DNA of 64,000 bases from Episyrphus balteatus (lineage: Eukaryota; Arthropoda; Insecta; Diptera; Syrphidae): assembly GCF_945859705.1 (NCBI RefSeq), contig NC_079136.1, positions 117,599,528 through 117,663,527 of the forward strand, written 5' to 3'. The notes under the pieces were generated by a model. The model was not told where the DNA came from. It searched no databases and saw only the letters and a program-made list of their open reading frames with translations. The translations under genes and the position numbers were made by a program. Below, piece by piece: positions 26,333 through 38,854 of the stretch. Every line of letters begins with the position of its first letter. Positions within the stretch are counted from its first letter, which is position 1.

Positions 26333-27670
26333 TGTCCCAAGTTTTGAAAATTAATTGATTTTAAAGTAGAAGATAAGTGTGAACATTTCAATTGATTTTT
26401 CTGAAATTTAATTTGAACATTCCTCAAAAACGATTTTCTAGTGAATTTAATGAGAATACAATATATTCTCATTAAATTAAATTATTTACTAAAGATAACC
26501 AAAGTAAACCATCCACAATTGGGACATTATTTATTTTCTTTTAAAATAAAGAAAAAAAAACAATATTTAGAACAATAAGTTAGACAAATTGTTGTCCCAA
26601 ATTTTGTAACAAACGAAAAACCCCAGTTTTTTAATTGAAGCGAACCCAAAATTCATTTTCCTTAAAAGTAAAAAAAATCTGAACAGTAAGATCAATAAAA
26701 ATTTTGCTGTCACAAAATTTGTGACATACAAAAAACGACTGATTTTGTATAATCTTGGAAAAAGAAGCGGCCAAACATTTTGGGACATTATTATTTTCCT
26801 TAAAAATAAAAATGGAACAGTAAAAACAGTCTTAAAATTGCTGTCCCAAATTTTGTGACACATGAAAAAAAAAAACTTACGTTATTAAAAGCAAAATTGA
26901 AGCGATTCAAAATTTTGAGACATAATATTTATTTCTTCTAAACAACATGAACGATAAAAAATATTGATGATAAAAATTTCATTTTGGGAAACACGAAAAA
27001 ATACTGGTTTTTTAATAAAAAAAAAATTGAAACGACACAAAATTTAGTGAAAAATTTTTGTTCCTTAAAAAATAACAAATATGTATTCATGAGATTAGCT
27101 GTCCCATATTCTGTGACACACGAAAAACTACTTTTCATAAGTTAAGTAAATTAAAGTTGTCCAAAATTTCGTGACATATGAAAGCTAAGAATCTTGTGAA
27201 TAGTAAAAACTATACAAAAATTGATTTCTAGAAAAAAAAATCGAATTAAAAAACGTGTCTCAGCTTAATTAGAGCAAAATGTATTCACCCAAATATTGTG
27301 ACATTTATCCAGAAGAATTTATCAACATTACATAATTAACGTCTATTTGTAGTTTTTAAAACTTAAAATACCCGGAAATTATAAACAAAAACTTTATGTC
27401 CTTAAAAATGTAAAATATTTCGTGTCCCAAAATTTCAGATATTTATTTTCACTAAAAAAAGTTGTTTTGACAAAAAAATAATGCAATTTACGGTTTAAAT
27501 ATTATCGAGGTAGGTTCAATTACTCTGGTTTTGCATTTAATTCTTATATATATAAACTGTTCCAAATTTTGGGACACTTTTTTGCAGGGAAAATATTTAA
27601 AATTTTTAAAAATAAGTCTAACTTTGACAAATAGCTAAGACGATTATATTTTTGTGACCCAATTTTTGTT
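26333..27670. repeat. GGGACA palindrome array 3
   Basis: TGTCCCAAATTTTGTGACA-type words recur at about 26333, 26521, 26592, 26709, 26782, 26840, 26914, 27100, 27160, 27295, 27422 and 27559 (TGTTCCAAATTTTGGGACA). Many copies have the variant right half TGTGACA followed by (C/T)A(C/T)GAAAAA, a local sub-family not seen in arrays 1 and 2. Spacing is 60-190 bp. Open frames across it (for example 26567-26863) come from the repeated words. Confidence 0.7.
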
Positions 27671-29923
27671 TCACAAGGTAAAATAAAATCGAAAAAAAAA
27701 AATAAGAGAAATGTATAATAAATCTCTCGTTTTATTATTCAAAACAATGCAGATCATTAGTCTTCACAAAGAAAACCTCTTTAATAAACACATTGCATTA
27801 TAATAAAAAAAAAAAGATTATTATAACCAAATTCTTCGAGGTCAAAAACCAAACAATTTTCCACATCATCTTATTCAAATTCTCTCTCCAAAAAATAAAA
27901 AGCCCAATTGTAGGTCATCATCTCATGGTTTTGTTTGGACCAAAAGAAAGCCTTTTTTAAATGTTTGCAATCATTCTTGTGATCAATTTATTTTCTTTTT
28001 GTTGTTGTTATTGTACCTAAGTACTCTACTGATCGTCCAAGCCGACCGACCGACCAACGACTTAAAAAGAATGCGCAACAGAGGATGGATGGCTAGTTAT
28101 TTGATTAAACAACTCAAATGCTCGGATGGAACCCCTTTTCACCTACTCAAATAGAACTTAACACAAAAATGCCCCCAGGGAGTAAGAAGGAAAAAGATCA
28201 TTTCTGTTGGGGGGGAACAATATGAAATGATCATTTGAAATTGTTTGCCATACCTATAGACCAGTGTGAACGTTCCATCAGAACATTTTTTCCGGTTTAG
28301 ATATATTTATTACTTCGCTTCTCCCTTCGCTGTTTATATCCAAATTCGGTAGACAAGCCATAAAAAATTTGTGGTGCGCGGTTTTTATTCTCTTTCCTTT
28401 GCCAATGAATTGATAGATGTGTGAATAGATAACTAACTCTTCTACAGGAAAGCCCGATTAACTATAAAGCCCTATGGTACAACAACACGTGTGTGGTTGT
28501 TTTTTCGATATTCAAATGTGTGGTGCCCATTGACCGTGATGGTTGCAAGCCACATATAGTGGGCAGTTAAATTGTATATAAACAAATATTGTCAGATTGT
28601 GAAGGTTCTCTTTTTGCTGGCCACCCAAATTTGGGACACTTCGTGCATGACCATGAATAGGTACTATTTATTATTTTTTCGATCTCACAATTTTGAACAG
28701 GATCTGTCAAAAAACTTTCATCACTTTTCTCTCCCGCGATAAAAAATTATTTTTCATCAACTTTTTCAGAAAAAAAGAAGACAACAAATTGGAGAAATGT
28801 GCCTTTCAAAATTACCGCGACGACACTAACTGATAAAGTCTGATTTGATTTGGAATTAAAAATTCATCATGTACAAGTTAAACACGAAAAAGGAACCAAA
28901 CCTGTTCAATTACTTGTTGCAAGCAAGACACATAGCAAAGCAATAAGTAAAAAATAAATTTATTAATTGCTCCGACAGACGGACGCCAGGCAAAGTCAGA
29001 AATTTTGTTTTCTGTTTTTTTTTTTTTTTCTTATGAAAGTCTTGTTTTCGCACCTTTTTTTTTGTGTCCATTAGGCTTCTTTATTTTATTTAAACTTAAT
29101 TAACTTCTATGTGTCGTATGAGACTTTTTTAAGGACATTTTTTGAGGCTTTGCAATTTTTCTTTGATTCCATAACTTGCCCTTAAAAAAAAATTGATGAT
29201 TCAGAAAGTTGATTTGAAAAGAAGCCCACCACACAGCTGCTGCACCCACAATGCAAATATGAACTCAAGACATCTTCCATTCAAGTCGATAGAAGTTCTT
29301 GTCGTCTTTAAAAATAATATACAAACAAACAACAAAAAATTTTGTCATCACCAACCAAGTCCCCAGACGCGACAGCTGTTGGCGCATATAATCTTTAATG
29401 CAGTTTACTTCTTTTTAAGACTTTGGATGCGATGATGATGATGATGGTAATGTATTTTGCAAATTTGAATTTACAAGAAGTCTCTTTGTGTGTGTTGTGG
29501 AGTCGTCAAAAGTTACAAAGAAATCAGCAAAACAAACACAAAACTAAACAAAAAAAAAAAAAAAATAATTTACAAAGTATCAGTGGCGACATTGGGTGAA
29601 ATGATATTTTATGCAGAAAAGTCGTGCGACAGGTTCTGTTTTTTTTTTTTTTTTTTTTTTTTTAATCGTGGGACACAGAGAAGTATAATTCTATGCGTGT
29701 GACAGTAGAAATTATGATGACAGCAAAACATTTTAAATGTTGAATTTATAACAAGTATAATAAACGATAGAGGGAGTATGAGGATTAAATTATATATTTA
29801 ATGAGATTGGTAGTAGGTTAATAAAAAAAAAATATCAAGATATAACTGATATGACCTTCACTATAGAAGATAATAAGTTTGAAAAAAAAAACTTTGAAAT
29901 AAAAGATTTTTAAGCAAAATAAG
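27671..29923. other. Intron sequence without recognised genes
   Basis: Includes an isolated AAATTTGGGACACT word at 28629, short GACC repeats (28042-28057), a GATGATGATG run near 29431 and a 25-T run at 29639-29663. Segments 28020-28130 and 28430-28560 are less AT-rich; nothing recognised. Confidence 0.5.
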
Positions 29924-30752
29924 TGTGTCCTAAATTTTGGGACAGACAATTTTGATGTGGCAGATAGCAGTTAACAAGTTTATAAGGCTCGCATTGAAAA
30001 AAGCCCTCGATACGGAAGATTATTCAATAAAATAAATGTGTCCCAAATTTTGGGACACGTTTAAATGCTACGCAAACGATGAAAATGAATCGCTTTTAAG
30101 CTTAAAAATAAGGTCACATGCAACGCAAACGATAAAATTTAATCTTATGCAAAAATGCCGTATAGTACCTTAAAAACAGTTGTCCCAAATACTGGGCCAG
30201 GTTTCAGTATTTAGTTAACGGGGTAAATTAATCATTTTTAAAGAAAGCTTGTAGACAAAATATAGTTATAGTTAAAAAAAATTTCTTTAAGAACATCCAA
30301 ATAAATTATCATCAGGTTAATTCAGACCGACCCAAATTTTGGGAAAGGCTAGATTAAATTGAATCGTTTACTGAATAATGCAATTTAATCACTTTTAAAC
30401 TTAAAAATAAGATTTTGTAACCATAAAATAAATGGGATAGTTTGAAAAAATCAATTTCGCCAGGAATTAAGCTTGTCAACATTTTTTGGGACAATCTCAA
30501 ACATTAAGTTACCGATGCACATTACATGTTCATCCCTTTTAAGCTTGAAAATATATCAATAAATAATAACTTTAAGTAACTCAAATAAAAAATTGGGACA
30601 GAAATTTGGGACAGTGAATTTTCTTCGAATATAGAGAAAAAATAAGTAACAAATAAGTTCCAAATGGGCTTTAAATAGGGTTCAGTTGAACAAAAATTTC
30701 AAAATTAAATATAATAATATTCATAAAGTGTGTCCCAAAATTTTGGGATAGT
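29924..30752. repeat. GGGACA palindrome array 4
   Basis: Near-perfect dyads occur at 29926-29944 (TGTCCTAAATTTTGGGACA), 30039-30057 (TGTCCCAAATTTTGGGACA) and 30731-30750. Weaker copies lie at about 30181, 30330, 30485, 30595 and 30606. The phrase TTTTAAGCTTAAAAATA(A) recurs between several copies (near 30093, 30397 and 30537), so some intervening sequence is shared as well. This supports descent from a tandem unit. Confidence 0.75.
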
Positions 30753-32009
30753 CAAAAATATTCTCTAAGGGAAGTATATGTAGTTCAAGAAAATTAAATT
30801 TGTTGAAAAATTTAAATAATTTTCTTCACCACCGCTGAATTGTAAAATAACTCAATAAAAATTCGCGCGTAAATTCGAAAATCTTTACAATTCAATTGCC
30901 ATTCAAAATCGTTTAAAATGTTGTACACGGATTCAGAGAGAGAGAACAAAATAATAATAATCTCCTTCGACAGCTGATCAAATTTTTGATGGCCGAAAAA
31001 AAAAAGAAATAATATTGTCACAGTCAATAAAATCATTTCTCTTGTAAAACACACACACAAACACAACAAAATTGAAAGGATGTCATAAATTTGCTTTCTG
31101 TTTTTTTTCCTTTTCATTTCACTCGATTTTCAATAATTTTTTCGTTTTTTTTGCTCGCATTTATGTGTGTGCCTTGAAGAGTGTTCTGCTCCTGTCCGTG
31201 ACCGTGATATCGCCTGTCAGTCTAGTCACTTAATATCTTGTCTATCAAAACATATTTTTATAGCCTGGTATTGAATTGTATTTAATTATTGATTTACTTT
31301 AATACATACATCGTCTTTTGTTCGTTTTTAGTAGAGTCCTGTGGTTCTGTGTCCTTGAAGATAGAGAATCAAAATCTATATCACGTGTGTGAAATTGTAT
31401 TCTATCCTAAATTTAGAACTTTCCTTAGTTATGATTTTTTTTTTCTTTTAGAATGGTATAAGAAATAAAATTGGTATGTGATTGGCATTTAATTCCTTGC
31501 AATCAATTTGATTTCTATTTATAAATATAAGTCGTCATTGACAAGAGTGAACGGAGAGAGATAAACTTGCTTCAAAATGAAAGAAATACAAACAAAAAAA
31601 AACAAGCGAAAAATGTAAATTGTATATATTTATTCTGCTAACCCACTCAGGTAAAAAATATGTATGTCTCATGTTGTTTGTGTTTTAAATAAACAACAAT
31701 CATATATAAACTTACATAGTTTGGTGCAATGAATTTTTATTTATTTTTTTTTTTTTTTTTGCATTTGCAAATATTGTGACAAGCACGAACTTCTGCATTT
31801 AGAGTTAAGGTGGTTAGTGCACAGTTGCATTTTATCATTTCAAAAAATGACGTAATTAGAAGAATCGATGAACAAATTTTATTTGAATAAAATTATATAA
31901 ATGACTTAGTCATAACACAAATAATATTGAACAAAGCAAATAAGTTTAGATATTCGACTGTAAAGTCACCATTTTCTATGAAATTGTGATGAATTTAGGT
32001 GGATTCTAC
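30753..32009. other. AT-rich intron sequence
   Basis: A 101-residue frame at 30812-31117 (minus) is low-complexity and unrecognised. An AC-rich stretch lies at 31048-31065. No supported feature. Confidence 0.5.
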
Positions 32010-32700
32010 AAATTTGGGACAGTTTGATTAAGTTTTATATTATTTTTATAAAATTTGGGAAAATATAATTTTTGTATTCTATCATTCCTTTTATAATACA
32101 GCAAAACAAAAGCAAATTTTTTAATAAAATATTCAAAACACGAACTGTCATAAATTTTGGGACACTAGATTTCATTCTTAATCTTTTTGGTAATCCCTTA
32201 ATCATTTTTTTTTTTACTTTTTTTTTTAACAAATGATAATTTATGTTGTCTTACCTCTAATAAAATACACTGTCCCAAAATTTTTTGAAACCTAGAAATC
32301 TCGTAGTTTTGCGTTTGAGTACTGAACTGGGTTTAAAACATTTTAAAAATGCATATAATACTCTAACTTGAGAGCGTGTGCCAAAGATTGTGACAGATTT
32401 TTTTCAAAAATTTCTGTGTCCCAAAATGTCATACATTTTCCCAAAACACCATTAAATAGTTGCTGTTAGTTATAATTTCACAACAAACTCTGATTTTTTT
32501 TAACGAAAAAGGATTTAAGCTGATGATTAAGACACTCTTATTATCTGTCCCAATTTTGGGACATTGGAAGAAAACAAATTTTTTAAAAGATATTTTTACT
32601 TAAGAATTTAACCAAAAAATATACATGATTCAATTAAAATAAATAAATGAAAATATTATTTTCTGACTTGGCAACGTGTGTCTCAAAGATTAGGACATAA
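32010..32700. repeat. GGGACA palindrome array 5
   Basis: Copies at about 32013, 32154 (AAATTTTGGGACA), 32272 (TGTCCCAAAATTTT), 32378, 32418 and 32546-32563 (full dyad TGTCCCAATTTTGGGACA), with a degenerate one near 32680. The phrase GAG(A)GCGTGTG or GCAACGTGTG precedes two copies. Non-coding. Confidence 0.7.
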
Positions 32701-33583
32701 AATTTTTCATCTTTTACGATGCCACCACCCAACGTTTTATTTTCATCATTTTATTTATTTGTTATTTGCACAATTGTTTTTGTATAAACATTTCATTTAT
32801 ATAAAACAAACCAAACAAAAAAGGGGGTAAACAATATTGTCGCCAGATAACATCTCAGTTGCTGTCACAAAATAAAAAACAAAAAAAAAAATAAAATAAA
32901 AGAAAAAAATACTTAATGCAATTGCAATACAAGACTATATGTACTTTTTATATCTCTCTTACCTAATCAAAAACTTGAAAGAAAGGACAGAAAAAAAAAA
33001 TGCATGAAAATTAAGAGCAAACAGACAACAAACAATACCAAGTCCAACACCAAAAAATAAAAAAAAAAAAAAAATCGTGAGTGGTTGAATGGGGACTTTA
33101 TCCTTCCTACACTCTCTTATCCTGTTCTCTAGACTGGAGTTTGATACAAAAAACTACACTCGTAATGTTACACTGTCTCGTGTAGTATAGTTGTCTTTGG
33201 GTTTATTAAGTGGGCTGGTCTGGTACCCAAAACAATAAAAAAAAATGAAGAAGTAAAAAAAAGATACTACCAACTCTAAACAAAACCTTTGGATTGGCTT
33301 TAACTGTACCAAGGATATTACGATTGGATACGAATTTCTTTTTCTAGTTAAAACCCTATCACTGGCATAGATCGGAATTCTATTTGACTTATGATTTCCT
33401 ATGTTTTTTTTCTGCAGAAAAAAAGGCATAGAACTCGAGGTTCATTGGATTTTTGCATTTTCTATCCACACAAGATGAACTTGAATCGAAAAAGATACAT
33501 CGAACAAAATAGAAAAAAAAAAAAAAAACAACAAAACAAAAGAGGTTACTTCTCTCTCTATACTCCATGTTCATCGTCGCCAG
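32701..33583. other. AT-rich intron sequence
   Basis: Only A-rich and T-rich runs; no supported feature before the candidate exon. Confidence 0.5.
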
Positions 33584-33667
33584 CCTCGTCGACCACAACT
33601 TCCGCTTTGAATACACAAACAGTTTGCGGGCGGTCGAATGAATTCTGTCTGTCCGACGACAATGAAG
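33584..33667 (+). CDS. Possible 84-nt exon of an unidentified plus-strand gene
   Basis: A locally GC-richer stretch is bounded by a plausible acceptor (TCTCTCTCTATACTCC... CGCCAG) and a donor GAAG|GTATTT, and is open in one frame with both ends in phase 1. It would encode 27 residues, Ser/Thr-rich then ALNTQTVCGRSNEFCLSDDNE. The CG-x4-F-C spacing is reminiscent of the start of laminin N-terminal domains, but this is too short to assign. It runs opposite to the AGAP gene and would imply a nested gene. Reading through the donor adds two more cysteines before the frame enters T-rich DNA. It may equally be a chance frame in a conserved non-coding element. Confidence 0.25.
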
Positions 33668-34439
33668 GTATTTGCACAGAAGTACCACAGGGTTGCACAT
33701 TTGGTTGGTGTTTTTCTTTTTTTTTTTTCTTTTACTACGAGTATTACAATTATTTTCTTTTTCATTTCCTTTCTCCATTTTAATAGTATTTTTTTTTGTC
33801 TTTACCTTCATTCTACTGAGCTGGCTGCTACTACTCCTGTGTGTTATTGTTTTCAACATTTCTTTTTTCATTTTTAAATTATGATGATCTCTCTTTGACA
33901 AAAATCATTCAACATGGTTCCCTTTTTATTTAAGTAGATATTTTATGTGACATTTTTATGATGACCCGATCTGGTCAGTAGTTCTAATTCGTTTGCCATT
34001 TTAATGCAATAAATTGGAAGAGATAGTAGTTATTGAATGAAAGTAAAAATATGATGAAGAAGAAATTCGATTTGCTTCGGTCTGTCTGTGTGTATGGTTG
34101 TTATGAAAGTGATTTTTTTTTTTCATTTCTTTTGGCATAAGTCAGATGTCAATTCAATTCTATGATTATTAAAAGGTATAATATGATGTCCAGCTGCCAT
34201 GTAAAGTGTCACATAAACTAGGTTGTGATTTTGTGTCATATCTATGAAAGGTTCATTCATGTAGGAAAAATGTTATTTAGTCATTGTTTGATTAGAGACG
34301 GTTATCGACTTTAGTATTTTTTTTTTTTATAAAATTTACAAGTAAAGTTATTTTTTAAGAGATTTTTTTTATAATTTTAAAGGACAGATGTGATAGGGCC
34401 CATTCATTATGTCAATTTCAATAGAGTTATGGTTTTTTA
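33668..34439. other. T-rich intron sequence
   Basis: Long overlapping frames here (up to 170 residues on the minus strand) are dominated by Lys or Phe from A/T runs, with no domain. No supported gene. Confidence 0.5.
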
Positions 34440-35875
34440 CGAATTGAAGTGTCACAAAATTGGGACAAGTTATTTTTTTTTAAGGTACCTAGAATTCTAG
34501 GTATCATGAATTATTATAGACATATTTAAATATATTCGTTTTAAAATCTTTAAAGTCCAAGTTTATACCGCATTTAAGAACCTAAATGTTACAGGTTTGT
34601 CCCAAAATCTGTATTTTTTTTTTAATTAAGCAAAAAATGATAGCAGATATTTTTGACAATTTATTGAAAAAAAAAGATAGAAATAAAATTTTGAATAGTC
34701 AGAACTGTTCCAAATTTTGGCATGGAAATTTAATTTTGGAACAAGCTTAAATGTCCTTAAATTAAGAATTGTTTTTTTAATTTAGCAAAATGTTACAGAA
34801 TTGCTTAGAAAAAATCCAAATAAAACAAGTTTATGATCATCCCAGCTGTTCCAAATTTTAGGGTATTGATAAAAAAAACTTAGTAAAAATAGATGTATTT
34901 TTTAATTTGGGATAATAAATGTCAAAGTTATTGAAAATGATGCAAATGAGATAAATTCTTATGGTTGAGAACTGATCTAAAGGATATGGACACAAAATTT
35001 TTGATCACGCTGAAATATTCCAAAATTAAGACTTTCCTTATAGAAATGGAGTGCGTCTGTAATTTTTTTTTTAAATTAAATGTGGCAATGTCATGAAAAA
35101 GATCCAAATATAATAAAAATTCCTTATCATTCAGGACTGTTCTAAATTTTATGGTATGCTTAAGGGCCGAAAACTAATAAAAATAGTACCTACATTATAG
35201 TTTTTTTTTTTAATTTTTGAAAAAGATTCTTATTTTTCACAACTGTTCCAATTTTTCAAAACATAAATCCTGTTTTCGAAGGAATTTACATGCCCTTAAA
35301 TAAAAATTAGGCCAAAATAGCTAGGCAGAACTACAAAATTTTGGATAAGTTATCCTTCCCTAAACTATTTTTGTACCAAACTTTATTTTCAATGTAAAAT
35401 TTTCAGATTTTATTTTCATTTTTTTTTTTTTTTAATAAAAAAATGTTTTGTGATAAATTGGGACAGCGAGTTAAAGCTTTTAACACAATTGATAGATTTA
35501 GGACCACTTTTTGTGAGCTTTTTCATTTTTCGAAATTTAAAATATACCTATTTAAAGTGTATACCTACATTTTTTTGGGACAAAAGTAATCAGCAAAAAA
35601 AAAAAAATATTAGGACACATTGGGACAGCAATTTTAAGCCTATTTAAAAAGATTTTACCTAAAATTTTTACTTTGTTGCATATAAAAAAAATTAATAGTA
35701 AAGCAAAGATTATGGGTTACATTGAAACAGCGGGTTGATGGACAATTTAAAACTTTAGGACAAGCTTTTCTTTTTTGAAATTCCAGATACATAAAAAATA
35801 ATATTTTGAGAAAAAAGTCGTCAATTTAAAAAAAAAAAAAAAAAATGGGACACATTGGGACAGCAATTTCAAGCA
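34440..35875. repeat. GGGACA palindrome array 6, degenerate
   Basis: Half-sites dominate. TTGGGACA or TGGGACA occurs at about 34460, 35459, 35576, 35621, 35845 and 35856, TGTCCCAAAATCTG at about 34598, and several TGTTCCAAATTTT variants lie near 34706, 34847, 35136 (TGTTCTAAATTTT) and 35243. The phrase CACATTGGGACAGCAATTT occurs near 35616 and 35851, again pointing to shared longer units. Confidence 0.65.
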
Positions 35876-37489
35876 CATTGTTGCATAGAACAAAAAGTAC
35901 TTCAACTCCTAGTTAGAACATATCCTTGCCCATTCCCTATAGAAAACACGAACACGACCCTACCTTCCCACACATTTTTTTTTTTTACTTTTTTAAATAA
36001 TTGAAACATTACAAAACGTTGACAGTTTATTTCTCTAGTGGCCGCATCCAAATGAATTTCTCACAAAAGGGCATAGTAAAGAAAACTACTCATTCGTATC
36101 TAAACAATACACGTTACACCCGCAACCATCATGATTAATGATTTTCCACCTTCTAAAGAGATATACACAAATGAAGTTCATAGGTAAAAGATATCTCTAC
36201 TCTTGAAAAAAAAATTTTAAAAATAATTAATCATCACATCATATACCACCACCACACAATATTCTATTCAGTGAATTTTTTGTTGATGTTGTTGTTATTT
36301 TCTATTCCTTCGTTCTATAACTTTCTAAAAACCAACAACAAACGTAATGATAACGGTGATGGTTGCTTATTTGTATATGGTAATAATAATAATAATAATA
36401 ATTGTGATTGCCCTTTCTTTTATTTTTGTAGATAGATTTGTATCTTTTTTGATTGGAGACCTACTATAAGCAAGTAAAAGATACTACTTAGAATACCAAC
36501 GACCCTGAACGCGCTATGAAATAAAAATTGTTTTTTTTTTTGTAAGTTCGTTGTGTTCGGTGCGAATGCGGAAGTGAACTTGATTTTTATATTCTGTTTA
36601 TATAGCGAAATTCTCTCCAACTCCAGACAAGAGATACAATTTTTTTTTTTTTTTTCATTTGAATAAAAAAAGATAAAGATATACTCAGATATACTCAGAG
36701 AGTAGGTATTTATCTTGTGTATATTTTTGTGTTAAGCCGTTAATGGAAATTCCATGATCTCATTAAAATGTGTTGAGATAAATTATCATTTTTTTTTTTT
36801 TTGGTTTGAGCAAAAAAAAAAGTATTTACTCATCCAGATGTTTAATTTTTTGGTGCGCAAATAAATTTGCTACAATTAATGTGCGCAATTTATCGACTAC
36901 GATTGTACATGATGTCATAAGCATTAACAAAAAAAAAAATTCTAAAAAATTCTTTTGTACTTAATATATCATAAAAACCAACAAAAACATTTTTATTGTT
37001 TTTGAACTAGCACACGTCCTTCAAAAAAAATTCTATTCATCAGCTTTTTTCACTTGTATCCTTAATTTTATTTTTTTTTTCTATTTAATATAAAATGATA
37101 TATATACAATAATATAAATATTATCATATACAAGCTTGTGTTAAAATAAGTTTAAACTAACCCTGTAGGGGCTATGATATTATAATACTCATATAAGAGT
37201 TTTAACGTCCTTTTCAATACAACCTACAGCTGTGTACTTTCTAAGAAATAAGAAAATCCTTGAATGGAAATTGCTTATTAAAAATTTATTTACGTTCTAG
37301 TTCTTTTGCATTCAATGTGGAGAGTTAGGTTTTTGTGCATTTTTGGTATTCAAGGAAATATAAAAAAAAAAGAACTTTTATGTGATATCTTTTTATACAG
37401 GTGACTGTAAGTGATTTATCTATTTGGGTTAACAGCTCGGCATTTTAGTTTCGTTTTGGGCAAATATTTGCTGAGTGAAAATATTCAAG
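35876..37489. other. Intron sequence without recognised genes
   Basis: Contains a (TAA)7 microsatellite at 36381-36402 and a duplicated AGATATACTCAG at about 36678-36700. No exon seen. Confidence 0.5.
36381..36402. repeat. (TAA)n microsatellite
   Basis: Seven uninterrupted TAA units. Confidence 0.9.
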
Positions 37490-38105
37490 AAATTGGGACA
37501 GTTTTTTTTTTTTTCGTTAAAGAAACTTACTTTGAAAGTTAGAATGAATCATGGATAATTTTTGATGATACATACCTGAAATGAAAAAAAGAAAAAAAAA
37601 ATGTTTGAAAAAAGTGAATTTAATGGAGAAATATTATGTCCCAAATATTTGGGACAGACAAGAGGTAGCAAAAATAGAAAAAAAAACTAATTATGGTTTT
37701 ATATAATTTTATATGGGGTGGTGTACTAAAAATGTATAAAATTAATATAAATTTTGACTGTCACAAAATTTTGGGACAGTATAAAAATTATTGCAAAATG
37801 TTTATATAAATTTTACTTATCTTATAACTTATAAACTATATTTTGAAGAGTAGTAAATGTCCCACAATTTGGTAGAGGAAGAAGTTAGTAGAAAAATCAT
37901 ATACAAGGTTGTATAACATTTTGTGGGTGTGATCTGACAAAAAGGTAGGTATTTAAATGTATCTAATGAAAAATTATTCGACTGTCCTAAATTTTGGGAC
38001 AGTATACAAATTATTAAAAATTTAGCGTAAATAGCGATTTTTAATTTTTTTTTTTTATTTTTACACAACGTATATTTTGAGAAGTACTACAAAATGTAGG
38101 ACAAT
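37490..38105. repeat. GGGACA palindrome array 7
   Basis: Strong dyads at 37637-37656 (TGTCCCAAATATTTGGGACA), 37759-37778 (TGTCACAAAATTTTGGGACA) and 37983-38002 (TGTCCTAAATTTTGGGACAG), with half-sites at 37494 and 37857 and a degenerate copy near 38090. Intervals of about 100-140 bp. Here the intervening phrases (ACTTATAAACTATATTTTGA, ACAACGTATATTTTGA, GGAAGAAGTTAGTA and GGAAGATTGTAGTT) are partly alignable, so this is one of the clearer tandem-like examples. Confidence 0.75.
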
Positions 38106-38854
38106 TTGATATAGGAAGATTGTAGTTCAAATAAAAAAAAACACGCTATGGGTCGGTAAATGCTTATGGAACATACTTCTCTTTTTGAGAATTTCATATA
38201 TTTACTTAAAGTGAAAACTTAATGACAAGGATGAATTTATTATCTCTTCGACTCTTTAATATTTTTTTTTATAATTCTCCTTAAACTACACTTGATCACA
38301 AACCTTCCTGTTTTTTCACAAAAAAAAAAAAAAAAAAACATAATCCTACGACATTATTGAATTAAAACTCATAAAAGTACCATTTTTAAGCCAATTATAG
38401 ATGTAAAAATTCTTAACCAGCATAATGCTCACACACTAACCCTCTGATTAGACCTAACACATTGTTTTCAATAATTTTATGACTTTTCGATTTTATCTCG
38501 CTGAAAAGAATGTCTTTCTCATGATATCAGAAGAAAAAAAAAATCAAACTTAATTAAAAAAAATTTGTTTAATATCGTAAACTCTGTTCTAAATTTTAGA
38601 AAGACAAACTTAGTATTTATGTGGTTATAAATATATTAATTTAATTTGTTTGAACAATGCAGAGTTCCAAAAAAGGGCTCCAAGTTGGCTTACATTTTTT
38701 TTTTTTTTTTAATTTTAATTTAAGATTTTCTTTGTTTACCTAGAGCAAAGCGCAAAACTATTTGTAAATTAGTTTTATTTTTAATTTACAACATTTCTCC
38801 CAAATAAAAAAAGAACTCAAATAAAGAACAATAATTTAAACTGAAAAATATGGA
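38106..38854. other. AT-rich intron sequence
   Basis: No supported feature; A and T runs only. Confidence 0.5.

Noticed and set aside
33389..33901. 170-residue minus-strand frame
   Set aside because: Dominated by Lys and Phe from A/T runs, with no domain. It overlaps several other open frames on both strands, as expected from low-complexity sequence.
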